A DNA stretch of 64,000 bases from Paraburkholderia sp041321145 (GCF_041321145.1 NZ_JBGGWA010000013.1:1-64000); one strand, 5' to 3'. Positions 29,342 to 39,420 are shown, counted from the first letter of the stretch. Numbers and translations: made by a program. Notes: generated by a model from the letters alone, not told the origin.

Positions 29342-29599
29342 GATCACCTCCGATACCCGGGTTTATCGAGATTCGAACAGCGAAACCATGAGTTCGTCCG
29401 GTCGCAATCGCTAACCCTCAGTTTTGCTTTATAGACTTCGGGTCGCCGGAAAAAACGTTCCCCGCGTTGCTATATTGTTATAGACATTCCAGCGAAGCAC
29501 GCCAGTGCTTTCGAATGTCGGAACGGCCGCCATCCGCCTGCGCTGCAATTGCTATGACCGGAGATTCCGAGATCCACGCCGACGCGTCGATGGGCCGGT

Positions 29600-29923
29600 T
29601 CAACGCTCCAGCAGACTGAGTTTGTCCCTTACGTCCTTGAACTGATCCGCTTCCGCGAGCGGTGCCTTCGTCTTCGTAATGGGTGGCCATTTGCGCGCGA
29701 GCTCTGCATTCAGTCTGATGAAAATCCGCTGATCGCCAGGGACATCTTCGTCCGCGTAGATCGCGTTCACCGGGCACTCTGCCACGCAGACGGCGCAGTC
29801 GATGCATTCGTCGGGGTCAATCGCCAGGAAGTTCGGACCTTCCCGAAAACAGTCCACCGGGCACGTGTCCACGCAATCGGTATAGCGGCATTTGATGCAG
29901 CTTTCGGTAACAACGTGAGTCAT
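29600..29923 (-). CDS. fdxA: 7Fe ferredoxin (FdxA-type)
   Basis: The 107-aa protein carries C9, C12, C17, C21 and C25 at the N-terminus and C40-x2-C43-x2-C46-x3-C50-P, the pattern of [3Fe-4S][4Fe-4S] ferredoxins. Length and C-terminal extension match the Azotobacter FdI type. It is an electron carrier, and in this lineage it sits in stress clusters. A broken copy of its first 29 codons or so lies at 34510. Confidence 0.93.
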   Translation of the reverse strand: MTHVVTESCIKCRYTDCVDTCPVDCFREGPNFLAIDPDECIDCAVCVAECPVNAIYADEDVPGDQRIFIRLNAELARKWPPITKTKAPLAEADQFKDVRDKLSLLER

Positions 29924-30383
29924 CCCCGCTCCCGCAGAATTCGTGACAGCGGCCGCATGGCCTGTTCCCGGCGGACCCGGGATGGCGGCTCAGTCGCCCA
30001 GGCACGCAGGCAAATTGAAGGAGACGCATGACCGCCTGGCGACACTCCGCAATCGCCTGATCGGACACCGGCGTTTTCCACTATCCCCAAAGTTCTCTGT
30101 GCGCCAGCATCCACGGAATCATCCAATACCGTCCACCTGGTCTCGCTCAAAAGCTTCGTACATGGCGCGCGTTTCCGGGCTCCGGCCAGTTCCTGCGCTT
30201 CGTCCATTCCACATACCCCTTCGTCAGTGACTCCAGTGATAATTCGGCCGTTGTTCCCATTGGCTTTGCCATCGCGCGGGAGGGCGCATGGCTGAACCGA
30301 TGGGCGTGCGCCCAATGACGCCGCGATACCCGTCGACGATTAAAAGCCGCGGGGGCGTGGGTATGTCGGCGTCTCAAACAAGC

Positions 30384-32333
30384 TTACCGTTTTGTTTTCA
30401 CTTCCCTGAATTCGGCGTCGACCACGTCGTCTTCGGGCTGACGCGCACCGTGCGCCGCCGATGCCGCGTCAGTCGCGCTGGCCGCTGCGTTGTCAGCGGC
30501 TTGCGCAGCTTGCATGCCGGCGTAGATCTTTTCGCCGAGTTTCTGTGAAGCCGTGGCGAGCGCCTGCGCTTTCGCGTCGATCTCCGTGCGGTCGGCGCCC
30601 TTGAGCGCCGCCTCGAGCTCCCGGATCGCGACGTCGATCTTTTCCTTCTCGCCCGCACCCAGCTTCTCGCCGTATTCGGTGAGCGCCTTACGCGTGCTGT
30701 GAACGAGCGCATCGCCGTGGTTGCGGGCATCGACCAGCTCACGCAGCCGGCGGTCTTCATCGGCGTGGGCTTCGGCTTCCTTCACCATCCTGTCGATTTC
30801 GGCGTCGGAGAGGCCCGAGTTCGCCCTGATCGTGATGCGGTTTTCCTTGCCCGTCGCCTTGTCTTTCGCGCCGACGTGGAGGATACCGTTCGCGTCGATG
30901 TCAAAGCTCACCTCGATCTGCGGCGTGCCGCGTGGTGCCGGCGGAATGCCTTCGAGGTTGAACTCGCCCAGCAGCTTGTTGCCGCTAGCTATCTCGCGTT
31001 CACCCTGGAACACCTTGATCGTCACGGCGCCCTGGTTGTCGTCGGCAGTGGAGAATGTCTCCGAGAACCGGGTCGGAATCGTGGTGTTCTTGTTGATCAT
31101 TTTTGTCATCACGCCACCCAGGGTTTCGATGCCGAGCGACAGCGGCGTCACATCGAGCAGCAGCACATCCTTGCGGTCGCCCGACAGAACCTGGCCTTGA
31201 ATCGCAGCGCCAACAGCCACGGCTTCGTCCGGATTCACGTCGCGACGCGGCTCCCTGCCGAAGACTTCCCTGACCTTGTCCTGCACCTTCGGCATGCGCG
31301 TCTGGCCGCCGACGAGAATCACGTCGTCAATCGACTCGACCGCTACCCCCGAGTCCTTGATGGCGATGCGGCACGGTTCGATCGTGCGTTCGATCAGGTC
31401 TTCCACCAGCGCTTCGAGCTTTGCGCGCGTGAGCTTCAGGTTCAGGTGCTTCGGACCCGACGCATCCGCCGTGATGTACGGCAGGCTGATTTCGGTCTGC
31501 TGGCTCGACGACAGTTCGATCTTGGCCTTCTCAGCCGATTCCTTCAGGCGTTGCAGCGCGAGCACGTCTTTCGTCAGATCAACGCCCTGTTCCTTTTTGA
31601 ACTCACCGATGATGTAGTCGATGATGCGCTGGTCGAAGTCTTCACCACCGAGGAACGTGTCGCCATTGGTCGACAGCACCTCGAACTGCTTCTCGCCATG
31701 CACGTCGGCGATCTCGATGATGGAAATGTCGAACGTGCCACCGCCGAGGTCGAACACGGCGATCTTGCGATCACGGCTTTCCTTCCTGTCCAGGCCAAAG
31801 GCGAGCGCGGCGGCGGTCGGTTCGTTGATGATCCGCTTCACGTCCAGGCCGGCAATGCGTCCCGCATCCTTGGTGGCCTGGCGCTGGCTGTCGTTGAAGT
31901 ACGCGGGAACCGTAATCACCGCTTCGGTGACCGGCTCGCCGAGATAGTCTTCAGCGGTCTTCTTCATCTTGCGCAGCACTTCCGCGGAGATTTGCGGCGG
32001 CGCCAGCTTCTCGCCGCGCACTTCGACCCATGCGTCACCATTGTCGGCCTTCATGATCCTGTACGGCATCAGGCCGATGTCCTTCTGCACTTCCTTTTCC
32101 TCGAAGCGGCGTCCGATCAGGCGCTTGACCGCGAACAGTGTGTTCGCCGGATTGGTCACGGCCTGGCGCTTGGCGGGCGCGCCCACCAGTGTCTCGCCGT
32201 TGTCCAGATAGGCGACGATCGACGGCGTGGTGCGCGCGCCCTCGGCGTTCTCGATCACCCTGACCTGGTTGCCTTCCATGATCGCCACGCACGAGTTGGT
32301 CGTGCCGAGGTCGATGCCGATGATCCTGCCCAT
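30384..32333 (-). CDS. dnaK: DnaK (Hsp70) chaperone
   Basis: The 649-aa protein has the full Hsp70 plan: MGRIIGIDLGTTNSC phosphate loop, VPAYFNDSQRQATKDAG, VFDLGGGTFDISI, LVGGQTRMPKV, LLLDVTPLSLGIETLGGV and a substrate-binding domain with a disordered tail. It should work with DnaJ/GrpE, which are not nearby. An accessory second copy is likely, because this locus has Hsp20 and a sigma-like gene instead. ATG 32333 is the family start; the frame upstream to 32474 lacks homology. Confidence 0.95.
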   Translation of the reverse strand: MGRIIGIDLGTTNSCVAIMEGNQVRVIENAEGARTTPSIVAYLDNGETLVGAPAKRQAVTNPANTLFAVKRLIGRRFEEKEVQKDIGLMPYRIMKADNGDAWVEVRGEKLAPPQISAEVLRKMKKTAEDYLGEPVTEAVITVPAYFNDSQRQATKDAGRIAGLDVKRIINEPTAAALAFGLDRKESRDRKIAVFDLGGGTFDISIIEIADVHGEKQFEVLSTNGDTFLGGEDFDQRIIDYIIGEFKKEQGVDLTKDVLALQRLKESAEKAKIELSSSQQTEISLPYITADASGPKHLNLKLTRAKLEALVEDLIERTIEPCRIAIKDSGVAVESIDDVILVGGQTRMPKVQDKVREVFGREPRRDVNPDEAVAVGAAIQGQVLSGDRKDVLLLDVTPLSLGIETLGGVMTKMINKNTTIPTRFSETFSTADDNQGAVTIKVFQGEREIASGNKLLGEFNLEGIPPAPRGTPQIEVSFDIDANGILHVGAKDKATGKENRITIRANSGLSDAEIDRMVKEAEAHADEDRRLRELVDARNHGDALVHSTRKALTEYGEKLGAGEKEKIDVAIRELEAALKGADRTEIDAKAQALATASQKLGEKIYAGMQAAQAADNAAASATDAASAAHGARQPEDDVVDAEFREVKTKR

Positions 32334-32439
32334 GATGTTCAGTTGCCTCGCTCTGTCCTGTTCGGGAAATGCCCGTGAATGCTGATACGTTGTGCCGTCC
32401 GCCGCATGCCAGACGCTGGCGGCCAGTGCGATCCAGTCA

Positions 32440-33561
32440 TCACGTGGGCGCTTCACGCCGCGTCGCGTCGTCAAAATCCCGGATCAGCCGGGACGCTGAC
32501 GGCAACGCGCCGGGCACGAAGTAGTCTGCGGGCTCGCCGGCTGCCTCGGCCGTCAGCCGCAGGTCGCCCAGTCGGGCCTTGAGAAAGGCGTCGGCATTCA
32601 TGAGCCAGCGGCCGAGTTCCTCCTCGCTGGTGCCGAGAACCTGCGCGGCTTCAGCTGGCGGCAGTGCTTCCCCCCGACAGAGCAGCAGTGCGCGGCGCCA
32701 TAAGGTAGGCAGGTCCGCAAGAATCGCCGTCACGAGCTGCCGCATCTCCCGTGCGCTCACCGCCTCCTCGGGCGTGCCCGCGTCGGCCGCCGGCATCACG
32801 TCCTCGAGCCGCAGGACTTCGTCGGGTTGCCAGTATTCGAACAGCATGTCGTCATCGCCTTCATCCGGCTCGCGCAACTGGACCGGCACCCTGCTTTCCA
32901 GGGAGACCCAGCGACCTTCCTCCGACTGCCGGCGGGACACTTCCTCCGCCAGCACGGTAATCGCGATCTGCTGGAGCCACCGCAGCGGTTCGAGCCTGTG
33001 CGGCAGGGGCAGCTTTTCGCAGGCACGGGCCAGCGCTTCGTCGACCACGTCACCGAGCAGCGGATCGCCCGTTGCGAGGTCGCCGCGCGCCTGCAGATAC
33101 GCGAGTTCGCGTTGCACGAAGCGCTCGAACGCGGGCAGCAGCGGACGTACGAGCTCGCCAAACCGCGCCCGCCCGGCGTCGTCATGATCCGCCAGCGCGG
33201 TTTTGAGCTGCCGCAGCCCGGCGCGTCGCTCCTTGCGACGCCAGCTGTCCTCGTGGCGTAAGTGGTCGAGGTGCCTTTCGAGTTGTCGCTCCAGTTCCAC
33301 AAAGGACTGTTCAAGGGCCGGGCCGAGCCCGGGCGACTCGTTCCCGCATGCGAGTGCGCCACCCGGCAGGCCAAGCCGAAGCCTGGCGCGATACAGACTG
33401 CGACGGCGGCTTCTCTCCACGGTCGCCCGCAACCGCACGAGTTCCGCCGGGAAATGCGACAGATGTCGCTGGAGGTGCCGGCTGGCAAGCTTGCCGACCA
33501 GGCCTTCCAGATCAGGGTGGGCAAGCTTCGAAATGTTCCGGTAGCTGATCGCCGTTTTCAT
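32440..33561 (-). CDS. Fusion of RaiA/HPF-like domain and sigma-70-like regions
   Basis: The 373-aa protein joins two parts. Residues 1-115 fit the ribosome-hibernation (HPF/RaiA) fold in outline: LASRHLQRHLSHFPAEL, RLRLGLPGGAL, and LEQSFVELERQLERHLDHLR with a basic end. Residues about 150-345 fit sigma factor regions 2 and 4: GDPLLGDVVDEALARACEKLP, RWLQQIAITVLAEEV, and LPTLWRRALLLCRGEALPP followed by EAAQVLGTSEEELGRWL. A single protein could link ribosome silencing to promoter choice. It is upstream of and in line with dnaK. Confidence 0.7.
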   Translation of the reverse strand: MKTAISYRNISKLAHPDLEGLVGKLASRHLQRHLSHFPAELVRLRATVERSRRRSLYRARLRLGLPGGALACGNESPGLGPALEQSFVELERQLERHLDHLRHEDSWRRKERRAGLRQLKTALADHDDAGRARFGELVRPLLPAFERFVQRELAYLQARGDLATGDPLLGDVVDEALARACEKLPLPHRLEPLRWLQQIAITVLAEEVSRRQSEEGRWVSLESRVPVQLREPDEGDDDMLFEYWQPDEVLRLEDVMPAADAGTPEEAVSAREMRQLVTAILADLPTLWRRALLLCRGEALPPAEAAQVLGTSEEELGRWLMNADAFLKARLGDLRLTAEAAGEPADYFVPGALPSASRLIRDFDDATRREAPT

Positions 33562-34414
33562 AACGAACCTGCATGTGTTCCTGTGGCCGCCTCATCCGCG
33601 GCAGCCCACACCGCTCTGCCTGGGCACCCGCACGCCGTGAATCGCGCACGTCCTGGCACGCTCCTGAGCATGGGATGCCCGACGTACCTGCCTGTACAGA
33701 TGTACAGATGCGCCTGTCGGCTCAGTCCCAGCCTGCCCGAAGCTGACAACACAGAATATAAAAAAAACGGCGCAAAATTCAAGGGACCCGGACTCATCGG
33801 GGGCTGCTCCAGATCGCCGTTGCGTCCTCTTGAAATCTGCCGCCGCCTGCCCTAATTTGTGGTTGGGTCGCCGCTGCGGAACACCTAGCGTAGAGCACGT
33901 TTGCATCTGTCTGCAGCAGGGCAGGCGAACCGGCGCGTAAGTCCGTTCGCCTTCGGCGAACAGGGGAACGAGGATGAACCGCTTCCATTTGCATCGGGAT
34001 ATGCCGCGGTTTCCCCGTCGGCTTCGACGGCTTGCCACGGCGCTCCCCGGGGCGTTACGACCAGTGTTGCGCCGGTACGTCCGGACAGTGCCCCTGATAT
34101 CCGGGGCGTCAAGGCAGTCGCGGCGAGCCCGGTCCTCACGGATGCGCAGCCGCTGAGCATGATGGCTGTCAAACCGCCGGAGGACACCGGGCGCCGCCAG
34201 ATGCTGGTGCGGCCAGTGCGTACAGGCTCGCGCCGGGGGAGCGCAGCAAAGGAGCACTGAATGGACAGGATGAAAACGGAATCAGCAACATGAGCGCGCA
34301 CGCCGAGGCTGTCTGATATCGCCGCCGACAGTGGCATGCTCATTCTGGACATCAATAGCGCCGACCCTATGAGGGAGAACCTCATAGGAGCCCAGATATT
34401 CAGGACCGGTCACC
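33562..34414. other. 850 nt between the sigma-like gene and tRNA-Lys
   Basis: No gene with convincing start and family. An AT-rich run near 33757-33771 may hold the promoter of the sigma-like/dnaK unit. A plus-strand frame at 33901-34260 has some coding character but no recognised motif. Confidence 0.35.
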
Positions 34415-34487
34415 GGGTCGTTAGCTCAGCTGGTAGAGCAGCGGACTTTTAATCCGTTGGTCACTGGTTCGAATCCAGTACGGCCCA
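34415..34487 (+). tRNA. tRNA-Lys (anticodon TTT)
   Basis: A cloverleaf can be drawn: acceptor GGGTCGT pairs with ACGGCCC (one G-T), D arm AGCTCAGCTGGTAGAGC, anticodon arm GCGGA-CTTTTAA-TCCGT and T arm ACTGG-TTCGAAT-CCAGT. The 3' CCA is not encoded (CACAG follows). The acceptor wobble and divergent T arm suggest a secondary or decaying copy. Confidence 0.85.
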
Positions 34488-34509
34488 CAGAACTCGTGTC
34501 GCAGGTCCA

Positions 34510-34635
34510 ATGACTCACGTTGTTACCGAAAGCTGCATCAGGTGTCGCTATACCGATTGCGCGGACGTGTGCCCGGGAAACTGTTTGTATGCGGTCGAGA
34601 AACAACGCCCTTCCAATCAATGGCAGACGGTCTGA
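34510..34635 (+). pseudogene. Truncated ferredoxin (fdxA-like) fragment
   Basis: Forty-one codons, MTHVVTESCIRCRYTDCADV and on. The first 29 or so closely match the fdxA gene at 29600 at both protein and DNA level, keeping C9, C12, C17, C21 and C25. The frame then departs and stops, losing the 4Fe-4S motif and the tail. It begins 22 nt after tRNA-Lys. It cannot make a working 7Fe ferredoxin. It looks like a recombination scar from a duplicated fdxA. Confidence 0.75.
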
Positions 34636-34886
34636 GGCCGCTCACAGCGTGGACCCATGTGCTCGTGAACGCCGTCTGACGTTTCGCAACCGGCGATCAG
34701 GGTATATCCGTACAAACAGGCATCTTGACTGCCCATTTAACAAAGTTAGAATGTTTGCTCTAATTGTTCGTGGCCGCTGGGGCCGGCGAGACGTGCTGTG
34801 GCGGACGGTCAAACCGGCTGCAAAAGCCGCTTTTCGTGCCTGACATCCGTCACGTGTCTGTTCAGTTGAACCTAGGGAGAGCATCA

Positions 34887-35456
34887 ATGAGCGTTTTCAC
34901 GCCCGAGCAACTCGTTGCGACGCACCAGGCTAACCTCGCCACCCTGTTTGCCTTCACGGATCAGGCCTTCCAGGGCTACCAGAAGCTGGTCGAACTGAAC
35001 CTGCAGGCCGTCAGATCAACGCTGGCCGAAGGTCAGGAGAACTGGCAGGAAGCGCTATCTGGCAAGACGCCGGTGGAGCTTTTCGCGCGACAGGCCAGCC
35101 AGGCGCAGCCCGTGGCCGAGAAAGCGTTGTCGTACAGCCGCCATCTGGTTGATATCGCGTCGGTCACGCAAGTCGAATTGGCGAAGGTCGCACAGGCGCA
35201 GTACGAACAGCACACCCGGCGCACCCAGGCACTCGTCGACGGTCTGGTCAGGAACGCACCCGGCGGCACGGAAGTCACGACTGCCGTGCTGAATTCAGCA
35301 TGGTTGACTGCCGGCCTCACCTGGGAAACGGCGCGCAAGGCCGCCGCGCAGGCCATCGAGATGGTGCAAGGCAACCTGGCCGCCACGACCGCCGCAGCCA
35401 CAAAGGCTGGCCAGCACGCTGCGGCACAGGGCGCGCGCGCAACGAAGCAGTCGTGA
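34887..35456 (+). CDS. Phasin family protein
   Basis: The 189-aa helical protein begins MSVFTPEQLVATHQANLATLF, continues with FQGYQKLVELNLQAVRSTLAE, and ends in an Ala/Lys-rich tail, the standard PhaP layout that coats PHB granules. It begins with CCTAGGGAGAGCATCA before ATG 34887. It lies 445 nt upstream of the acetoacetyl-CoA reductase gene. Confidence 0.9.
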   Translation: MSVFTPEQLVATHQANLATLFAFTDQAFQGYQKLVELNLQAVRSTLAEGQENWQEALSGKTPVELFARQASQAQPVAEKALSYSRHLVDIASVTQVELAKVAQAQYEQHTRRTQALVDGLVRNAPGGTEVTTAVLNSAWLTAGLTWETARKAAAQAIEMVQGNLAATTAAATKAGQHAAAQGARATKQS

Positions 35457-35901
35457 TTGCGGGTTGCACAGTGGTCGTCGCGACACTGAGCAGCGCATTC
35501 GCCGCGCGCCAAGGCCGACGCTCCTGGTCGCCAGACAGGCGACCATCCGGACAGAGCCGGGGCGCCGTAAACCCCATCTCGTCCGACCTTTGTCGGATCA
35601 CGCTGGTGTCCGGAATATCGCGACGCGATGCCATTGCGCGGCCCGCACCCCGCGCTCGAGGTCGAACGCCGCGAGTCATTCAGGCGATACAAACTGTCCG
35701 GATGCGGGATGACCTGTCACGCGCACCCGGACCGGATTTCATTCGCGCAATACCATAAACCAAAAAACCCCGCGCAGTTCAGGCAATGCTGACCTGATCT
35801 CTCCTGCCCGGCAGGAGCGACGAGGCATGTGGCAAACCAGTGGCGGGCTGTGCGGGACGGCTATTGGGTATTCATGATCCTCGCAGATATTACGATCACG
35901 G

Positions 35902-36653
35902 ATGGAAAGGATGACGAAACGAATCGCTGTGGTAACAGGCGGCATGGGCGGCCTCGGAGAGGCGATCAGCACGAAACTGCATGACGCCGGTTATGACGTC
36001 GTGGTCACACACTCACTGAACAACACCGACGTGACGGACTGGCTGGCCCGCATGGAAACCCAGGGCCGCGGTTTCCACGCCTACCCGGTCGACGTCGCCG
36101 ACTATGACTCATGCCAGCACTGTGCGGCCCGGATCCAGCATGAGGTCGGCCCCGTCGACATTCTGGTGAACAACGCCGGCGTCACGCGCGACATGACACT
36201 CAGGAAACTGGACAAGGTGAACTGGGACACGGTGATCCGCACCAACGTTGATTCGGTCTTTAACATGACAAAACCCTTGTGCGAGGACATGCTTGCGCGC
36301 GGCTGGGGCGCATCGTCAACATCTCATCCGTCAATGGGTCCAAGGGTTCCGTTGGCCAGACCAGCTACGCTGCGGCCAAGGCCGGCATGCATGGCTTTAC
36401 GAAATCGCTCGCGCTGGAAGTGACACACAAGGGGGTCACTGTCAACACGGTTTCGCCCGGCTATCTCGCCACGAAAATGGTTACCGCGATTCCGCAGGAG
36501 ATCATGGACACGAAGATCCTGCCGAAGATTCCGGCCGGTCGCCTCGGCAGGCCGGAGGAAGTGGCGGCTCTGGCTGCCTGGCTGTGCACGGACGATGCGG
36601 GTTTTGTGACCGGGGCCAACGTTGCCATCAACGGTGGCCAGCACATGAATTGA
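35902..36653 (+). pseudogene. phaB: Acetoacetyl-CoA reductase phaB, frameshifted
   Basis: The first frame (ATG 35902 or 35911) gives VVTGGMGGLGEAI (NADP site), LVNNAGVTRDMTL and NVDSVFNMTKPL. The second, from about 36310, gives RIVNISSVNGSKGSVGQTSYAAAKAGMHGF with catalytic S-Y-K and a normal end. One base is missing near 36309 (GGGGCGC where GGGGCCGC would keep frame). All other residues are intact, so the lesion is recent or a sequence error. The enzyme reduces acetoacetyl-CoA for PHB synthesis. Confidence 0.85.
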
Positions 36654-37059
36654 GGCGCCCCCCGCCGGCAGTCGCGACTTCATCGCCACGCACGAACCGC
36701 CGTTCGTCTGTGGCCATGGACAGCGACGTCGGGTTTGCTGCGCCTTTTCGCGGATCGTCGCGCTGGTGTGAAAGCTGCCGCCGGCACCGTTTTTCCACGT
36801 TATTTTCCGCCGCTGTTGCCGACGTTCGACCGGCAGGGAGACGTATATAAGCGGTTGCTAAAATTCAGACAATCAGTTGCTGTGCGTATCGAGCAGCATC
36901 GTGACTCGTTAATATCGCGACATCGATCGCCGGCATTTAACGATGCGCCGCATCATTGTAATTTTCAGATTAATACAATATGACTTTTTTAACTCTCTTT
37001 GACTGCCGCATAAATTGCGCAGCATGCAAAAACCCAGAAGATCAGGAGGTGGACAGGCG
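36654..37059. other. AT-rich intergenic region
   Basis: No gene. From about 36840 to 37015 base composition is markedly AT-rich compared with the surroundings, with TATATAA, TTAATAT and TTTTTTAAC runs. It probably holds the promoter of the small genes that follow. TTGACT at 36999-37004 is a possible -35. Confidence 0.4.
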
Positions 37060-37305
37060 ATGGCGCTTGACCGTGAGCAGGACGAGTTCGTTCATATCCG
37101 GAAGATGGTACTTGAGCTCGAGCGGCAAGTGCTGAACGGTCATGAAGGTGATCTGAAAATCCCCGTGATGCAACCCGAATACTGGCGAAGCCGGATCAGG
37201 ACGTTGCAGGCTATGCCACTGATTCCGGAACTCATGATGACACAGGCATCCGGATTATTGCTGAAACTGGATGGCATCGCCGACGCGCTGAAGAACGGAA
37301 GATAA
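37060..37305 (+). CDS. Small hypothetical protein
   Basis: ATG 37060 lies behind AGGAGGTGGACAGGCG. The 81-aa helical, charged protein (MALDREQDEFVHIRKMVLELERQV...) has no membrane segment. I do not recognise the family. It is followed closely by a small membrane protein and another small gene on the same strand. Confidence 0.6.
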   Translation: MALDREQDEFVHIRKMVLELERQVLNGHEGDLKIPVMQPEYWRSRIRTLQAMPLIPELMMTQASGLLLKLDGIADALKNGR

Positions 37306-37379
37306 CGGATTGCGATTATCTGCGGTTGTCACCGACACCGAACAACCAATGAATAGTCGCGGGCGGGAAGGAGTTCAAA

Positions 37380-37538
37380 ATGATCGAATCCTGGACAGGT
37401 GTACCTGTCGGCTCCTTTGTGCTTGCCATCGCGGCGCTGCTCATTGCCGGTCACTACCGTCGCGAGCGCGTGCGCGAGCGGCTGGCCAGCCGGATGGACC
37501 ATCGTCACTGCCCGGACGTGATGCGGCGCCGGCGTTGA
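37380..37538 (+). CDS. Small single-helix membrane protein (52 aa)
   Basis: ATG 37380 is behind AAGGAGTTCAAA, a strong site. The peptide is MIESWTGVPVGSFVLAIAAL, the end of one helix and a basic RRERVRERLASR tail. One membrane span with positive-inside topology is likely. It is too short for routine ORF calls. Confidence 0.65.
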   Translation: MIESWTGVPVGSFVLAIAALLIAGHYRRERVRERLASRMDHRHCPDVMRRRR

Positions 37539-37593
37539 CTACCATAACCCACAGACATGGCAACGGGCGCCCGTTGCACTTTCCATCACTGCG

Positions 37594-37899
37594 ATGACCT
37601 ACCCCGACGAACATCAGGCTGACGCCACTGCGGTGAACCTCACGATCCGGACTGCGGCTGGCCGGCTGAGGATCATACCGGTCTGGCAGGCTTTGGGAGC
37701 TCACGCCGTGCAGGCGAGACGGACTCGCGTTCACTGCAGCAGAAGGCACAATTTCGACGAAATGACGGTTACGTTCGAGTCAGTTCCGGTCGAGGAACTG
37801 GCCGAAATCGCCACGCGGCTGAATGCCCAGCCGTGGGTTGTAACCGCCTCGCTCCACACCCCGGTAGTCAAGGAATCGACCCCCGACGTGCGCGGCTAA
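37594..37899 (+). CDS. Small hypothetical protein, ACT-like fold possible
   Basis: The 101-aa frame alternates strands and helices: LTIRTAAGRLRIIPVWQALG, VTFESVPVEELAEIATRL, VVTASLHTPVV. The last block resembles the ACT-like C-terminus of MgtC-type proteins. The ribosome site is weak, so the start may be off. It could be regulatory; this is a low-confidence reading. Confidence 0.45.
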   Translation: MTYPDEHQADATAVNLTIRTAAGRLRIIPVWQALGAHAVQARRTRVHCSRRHNFDEMTVTFESVPVEELAEIATRLNAQPWVVTASLHTPVVKESTPDVRG

Positions 37900-38150
37900 C
37901 CTGATCCCGGGGCGCGTGGCTGAACCGACCGCCGATCGCGACGCGCCGGCCGCTTATCCACGGTTTCTCGTGTACAGGGTCTCGGGTTCCGATTTTTGCA
38001 TCGGGCACGTGCGCGAGATTGCCTGGTGATCCAGGGGATGAGTCCGGTTAAAAAACAACACGAGTTCGCCAGGGGCATGTGAACGGCAGCGGACACATGT
38101 GACTGAAACAGGGAAGGCAGGCAGCGATCGACAACCTGCTGTTCCTCAGA

Positions 38151-38657
38151 TCAGCCGGACGTCTGATGACGATCGGTATCGTCATGGGCTGATGGATCCG
38201 GCATGCGCAACCGGCCAAGGCCGAATGCTGCGGCGAGTGATTGGGCAGGTGTCGCCAGATCCTCCAGCGTACAGGTATCGAGCTCGGCCAGGAACGCGTC
38301 CCGCGCATCAAGCAGAATATGCTGCAGGCGGCAATGCTCCACGATGGCGCATTCCCGTCGCCCGGCGGCGACGCCGGCCGCGTGGCAGCTTGCCAGCGCG
38401 AAATCGGGTTCCGTCGCGCGCACGACCGCGCCGACCGTCAGGTCGCGGGCGTTGTGCGCCAGCCGCACGCCACCGGAGCGTCCGCGAATGCCTTCCACCC
38501 AGCCGATCGCCACGAGCCGACCGATGATTTTCGACATGTGGTGCCTCGAAAGGCCGTACGCCTGGGCAATCTCCTCGATCGTCGCCAGTCTGTCGTCGCG
38601 GACTCTCAGATACATCAGCGCGCGCAACGTGTAGTCTGTGGAATCCGTCAGCCGCAT
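38151..38657 (-). CDS. Rrf2/NsrR-like transcriptional regulator
   Basis: The 168-aa protein has an N-terminal winged helix (LTDSTDYTLRALMYL, ATIEEIAQAYGLSRHHMSKII, GRSGGVRLA) and three cysteines (C91, C103, C109) fit to hold an iron-sulfur cluster, as in NsrR. ATG 38657 follows GGGGAGAAGTCGT. NsrR-type proteins sense nitric oxide. The target could be the nearby fdxA/PHB stress genes, by inference. Confidence 0.88.
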   Translation of the reverse strand: MRLTDSTDYTLRALMYLRVRDDRLATIEEIAQAYGLSRHHMSKIIGRLVAIGWVEGIRGRSGGVRLAHNARDLTVGAVVRATEPDFALASCHAAGVAAGRRECAIVEHCRLQHILLDARDAFLAELDTCTLEDLATPAQSLAAAFGLGRLRMPDPSAHDDTDRHQTSG

Positions 38658-39183
38658 ACGACTTCTCCCCTGTCGGCATTCAAGGTTAAAACGGTTCGCT
38701 ACGCCAGCCTGCGGAGCTGTGCGCGGGACTGTCAGTCTCCCGAGTAGCTCAGCTTCGGAGAATGATAGTTGCATGACGGCCAGACAGGAAGTAGGCGACT
38801 CGCGCTTTCGGGTTCGATCTGGATGTTCTGGCTACATGCCCATGGTCACTGACCCGAAACCGATTTCAGCCTGAACGACCATGTCTCTGTAGCCGGGTGT
38901 CGGCGCCCTGAGCCATGCGCGCAGACGTTGAAAAGGACCGGGTGCGGTGGCATGGTGCAGCCGTCGCTTTCTCCCCAATAACCAGCGGGATGGAGGCAGA
39001 AGTTTCTGGGACGTACGCCGTTTATGACCGTGTAGTCATCGGCTGGGAGAGCAGCATTATGTTGCTGCGCATTGCTCCTTGGGTGTGCACACCAGTTTTT
39101 GCTCCGCGGTTGTGAATATTAAGGGGGCGTCCTTCAAGCCATTATGCATTTCCATGCTGGTTTTCCAGTCTCGAGAATGCGTA
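38658..39183. other. Intergenic region
   Basis: No supported gene. Upstream of the Rrf2 gene, so it should hold its promoter. Confidence 0.35.
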
Positions 39184-39420
39184 TTACAGATCTTCCCGGG
39201 ATGCCCAGATAATGTCGTTCAAACACCTGAACGCAATCAGTTCTGTAGGACTGAGCTGGTCGGCACCAATGCAGCCCATGCGATGTGCGAGCATCCGGCG
39301 ATAAAGTGCCGTCAGCAACTGCTCCTCAAGCGCGTCAGCAGGATTAAACCGCGCCTGCGCATAATGTTTGCGCCAGTAACCGATCGCCCTTTCGACCTGC
39401 GCCACCGTAAAAATCTGCAT
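39184..39420 (-). CDS. DUF3717-type small protein
   Basis: The 78-aa protein reads MQIFTVAQVERAIGYWRKHY, matching the start of the DUF3717 family (tiaqvE-x-AInyWR), then a helical tail. The family is almost restricted to Burkholderiales, which supports the host call. Role unknown. Confidence 0.7.
   Translation of the reverse strand: MQIFTVAQVERAIGYWRKHYAQARFNPADALEEQLLTALYRRMLAHRMGCIGADQLSPTELIAFRCLNDIIWASREDL

Noticed and set aside
30699..32378. 559-aa open frame on the + strand
   Set aside because: It is the antisense shadow of dnaK in high-GC DNA and has no family features.
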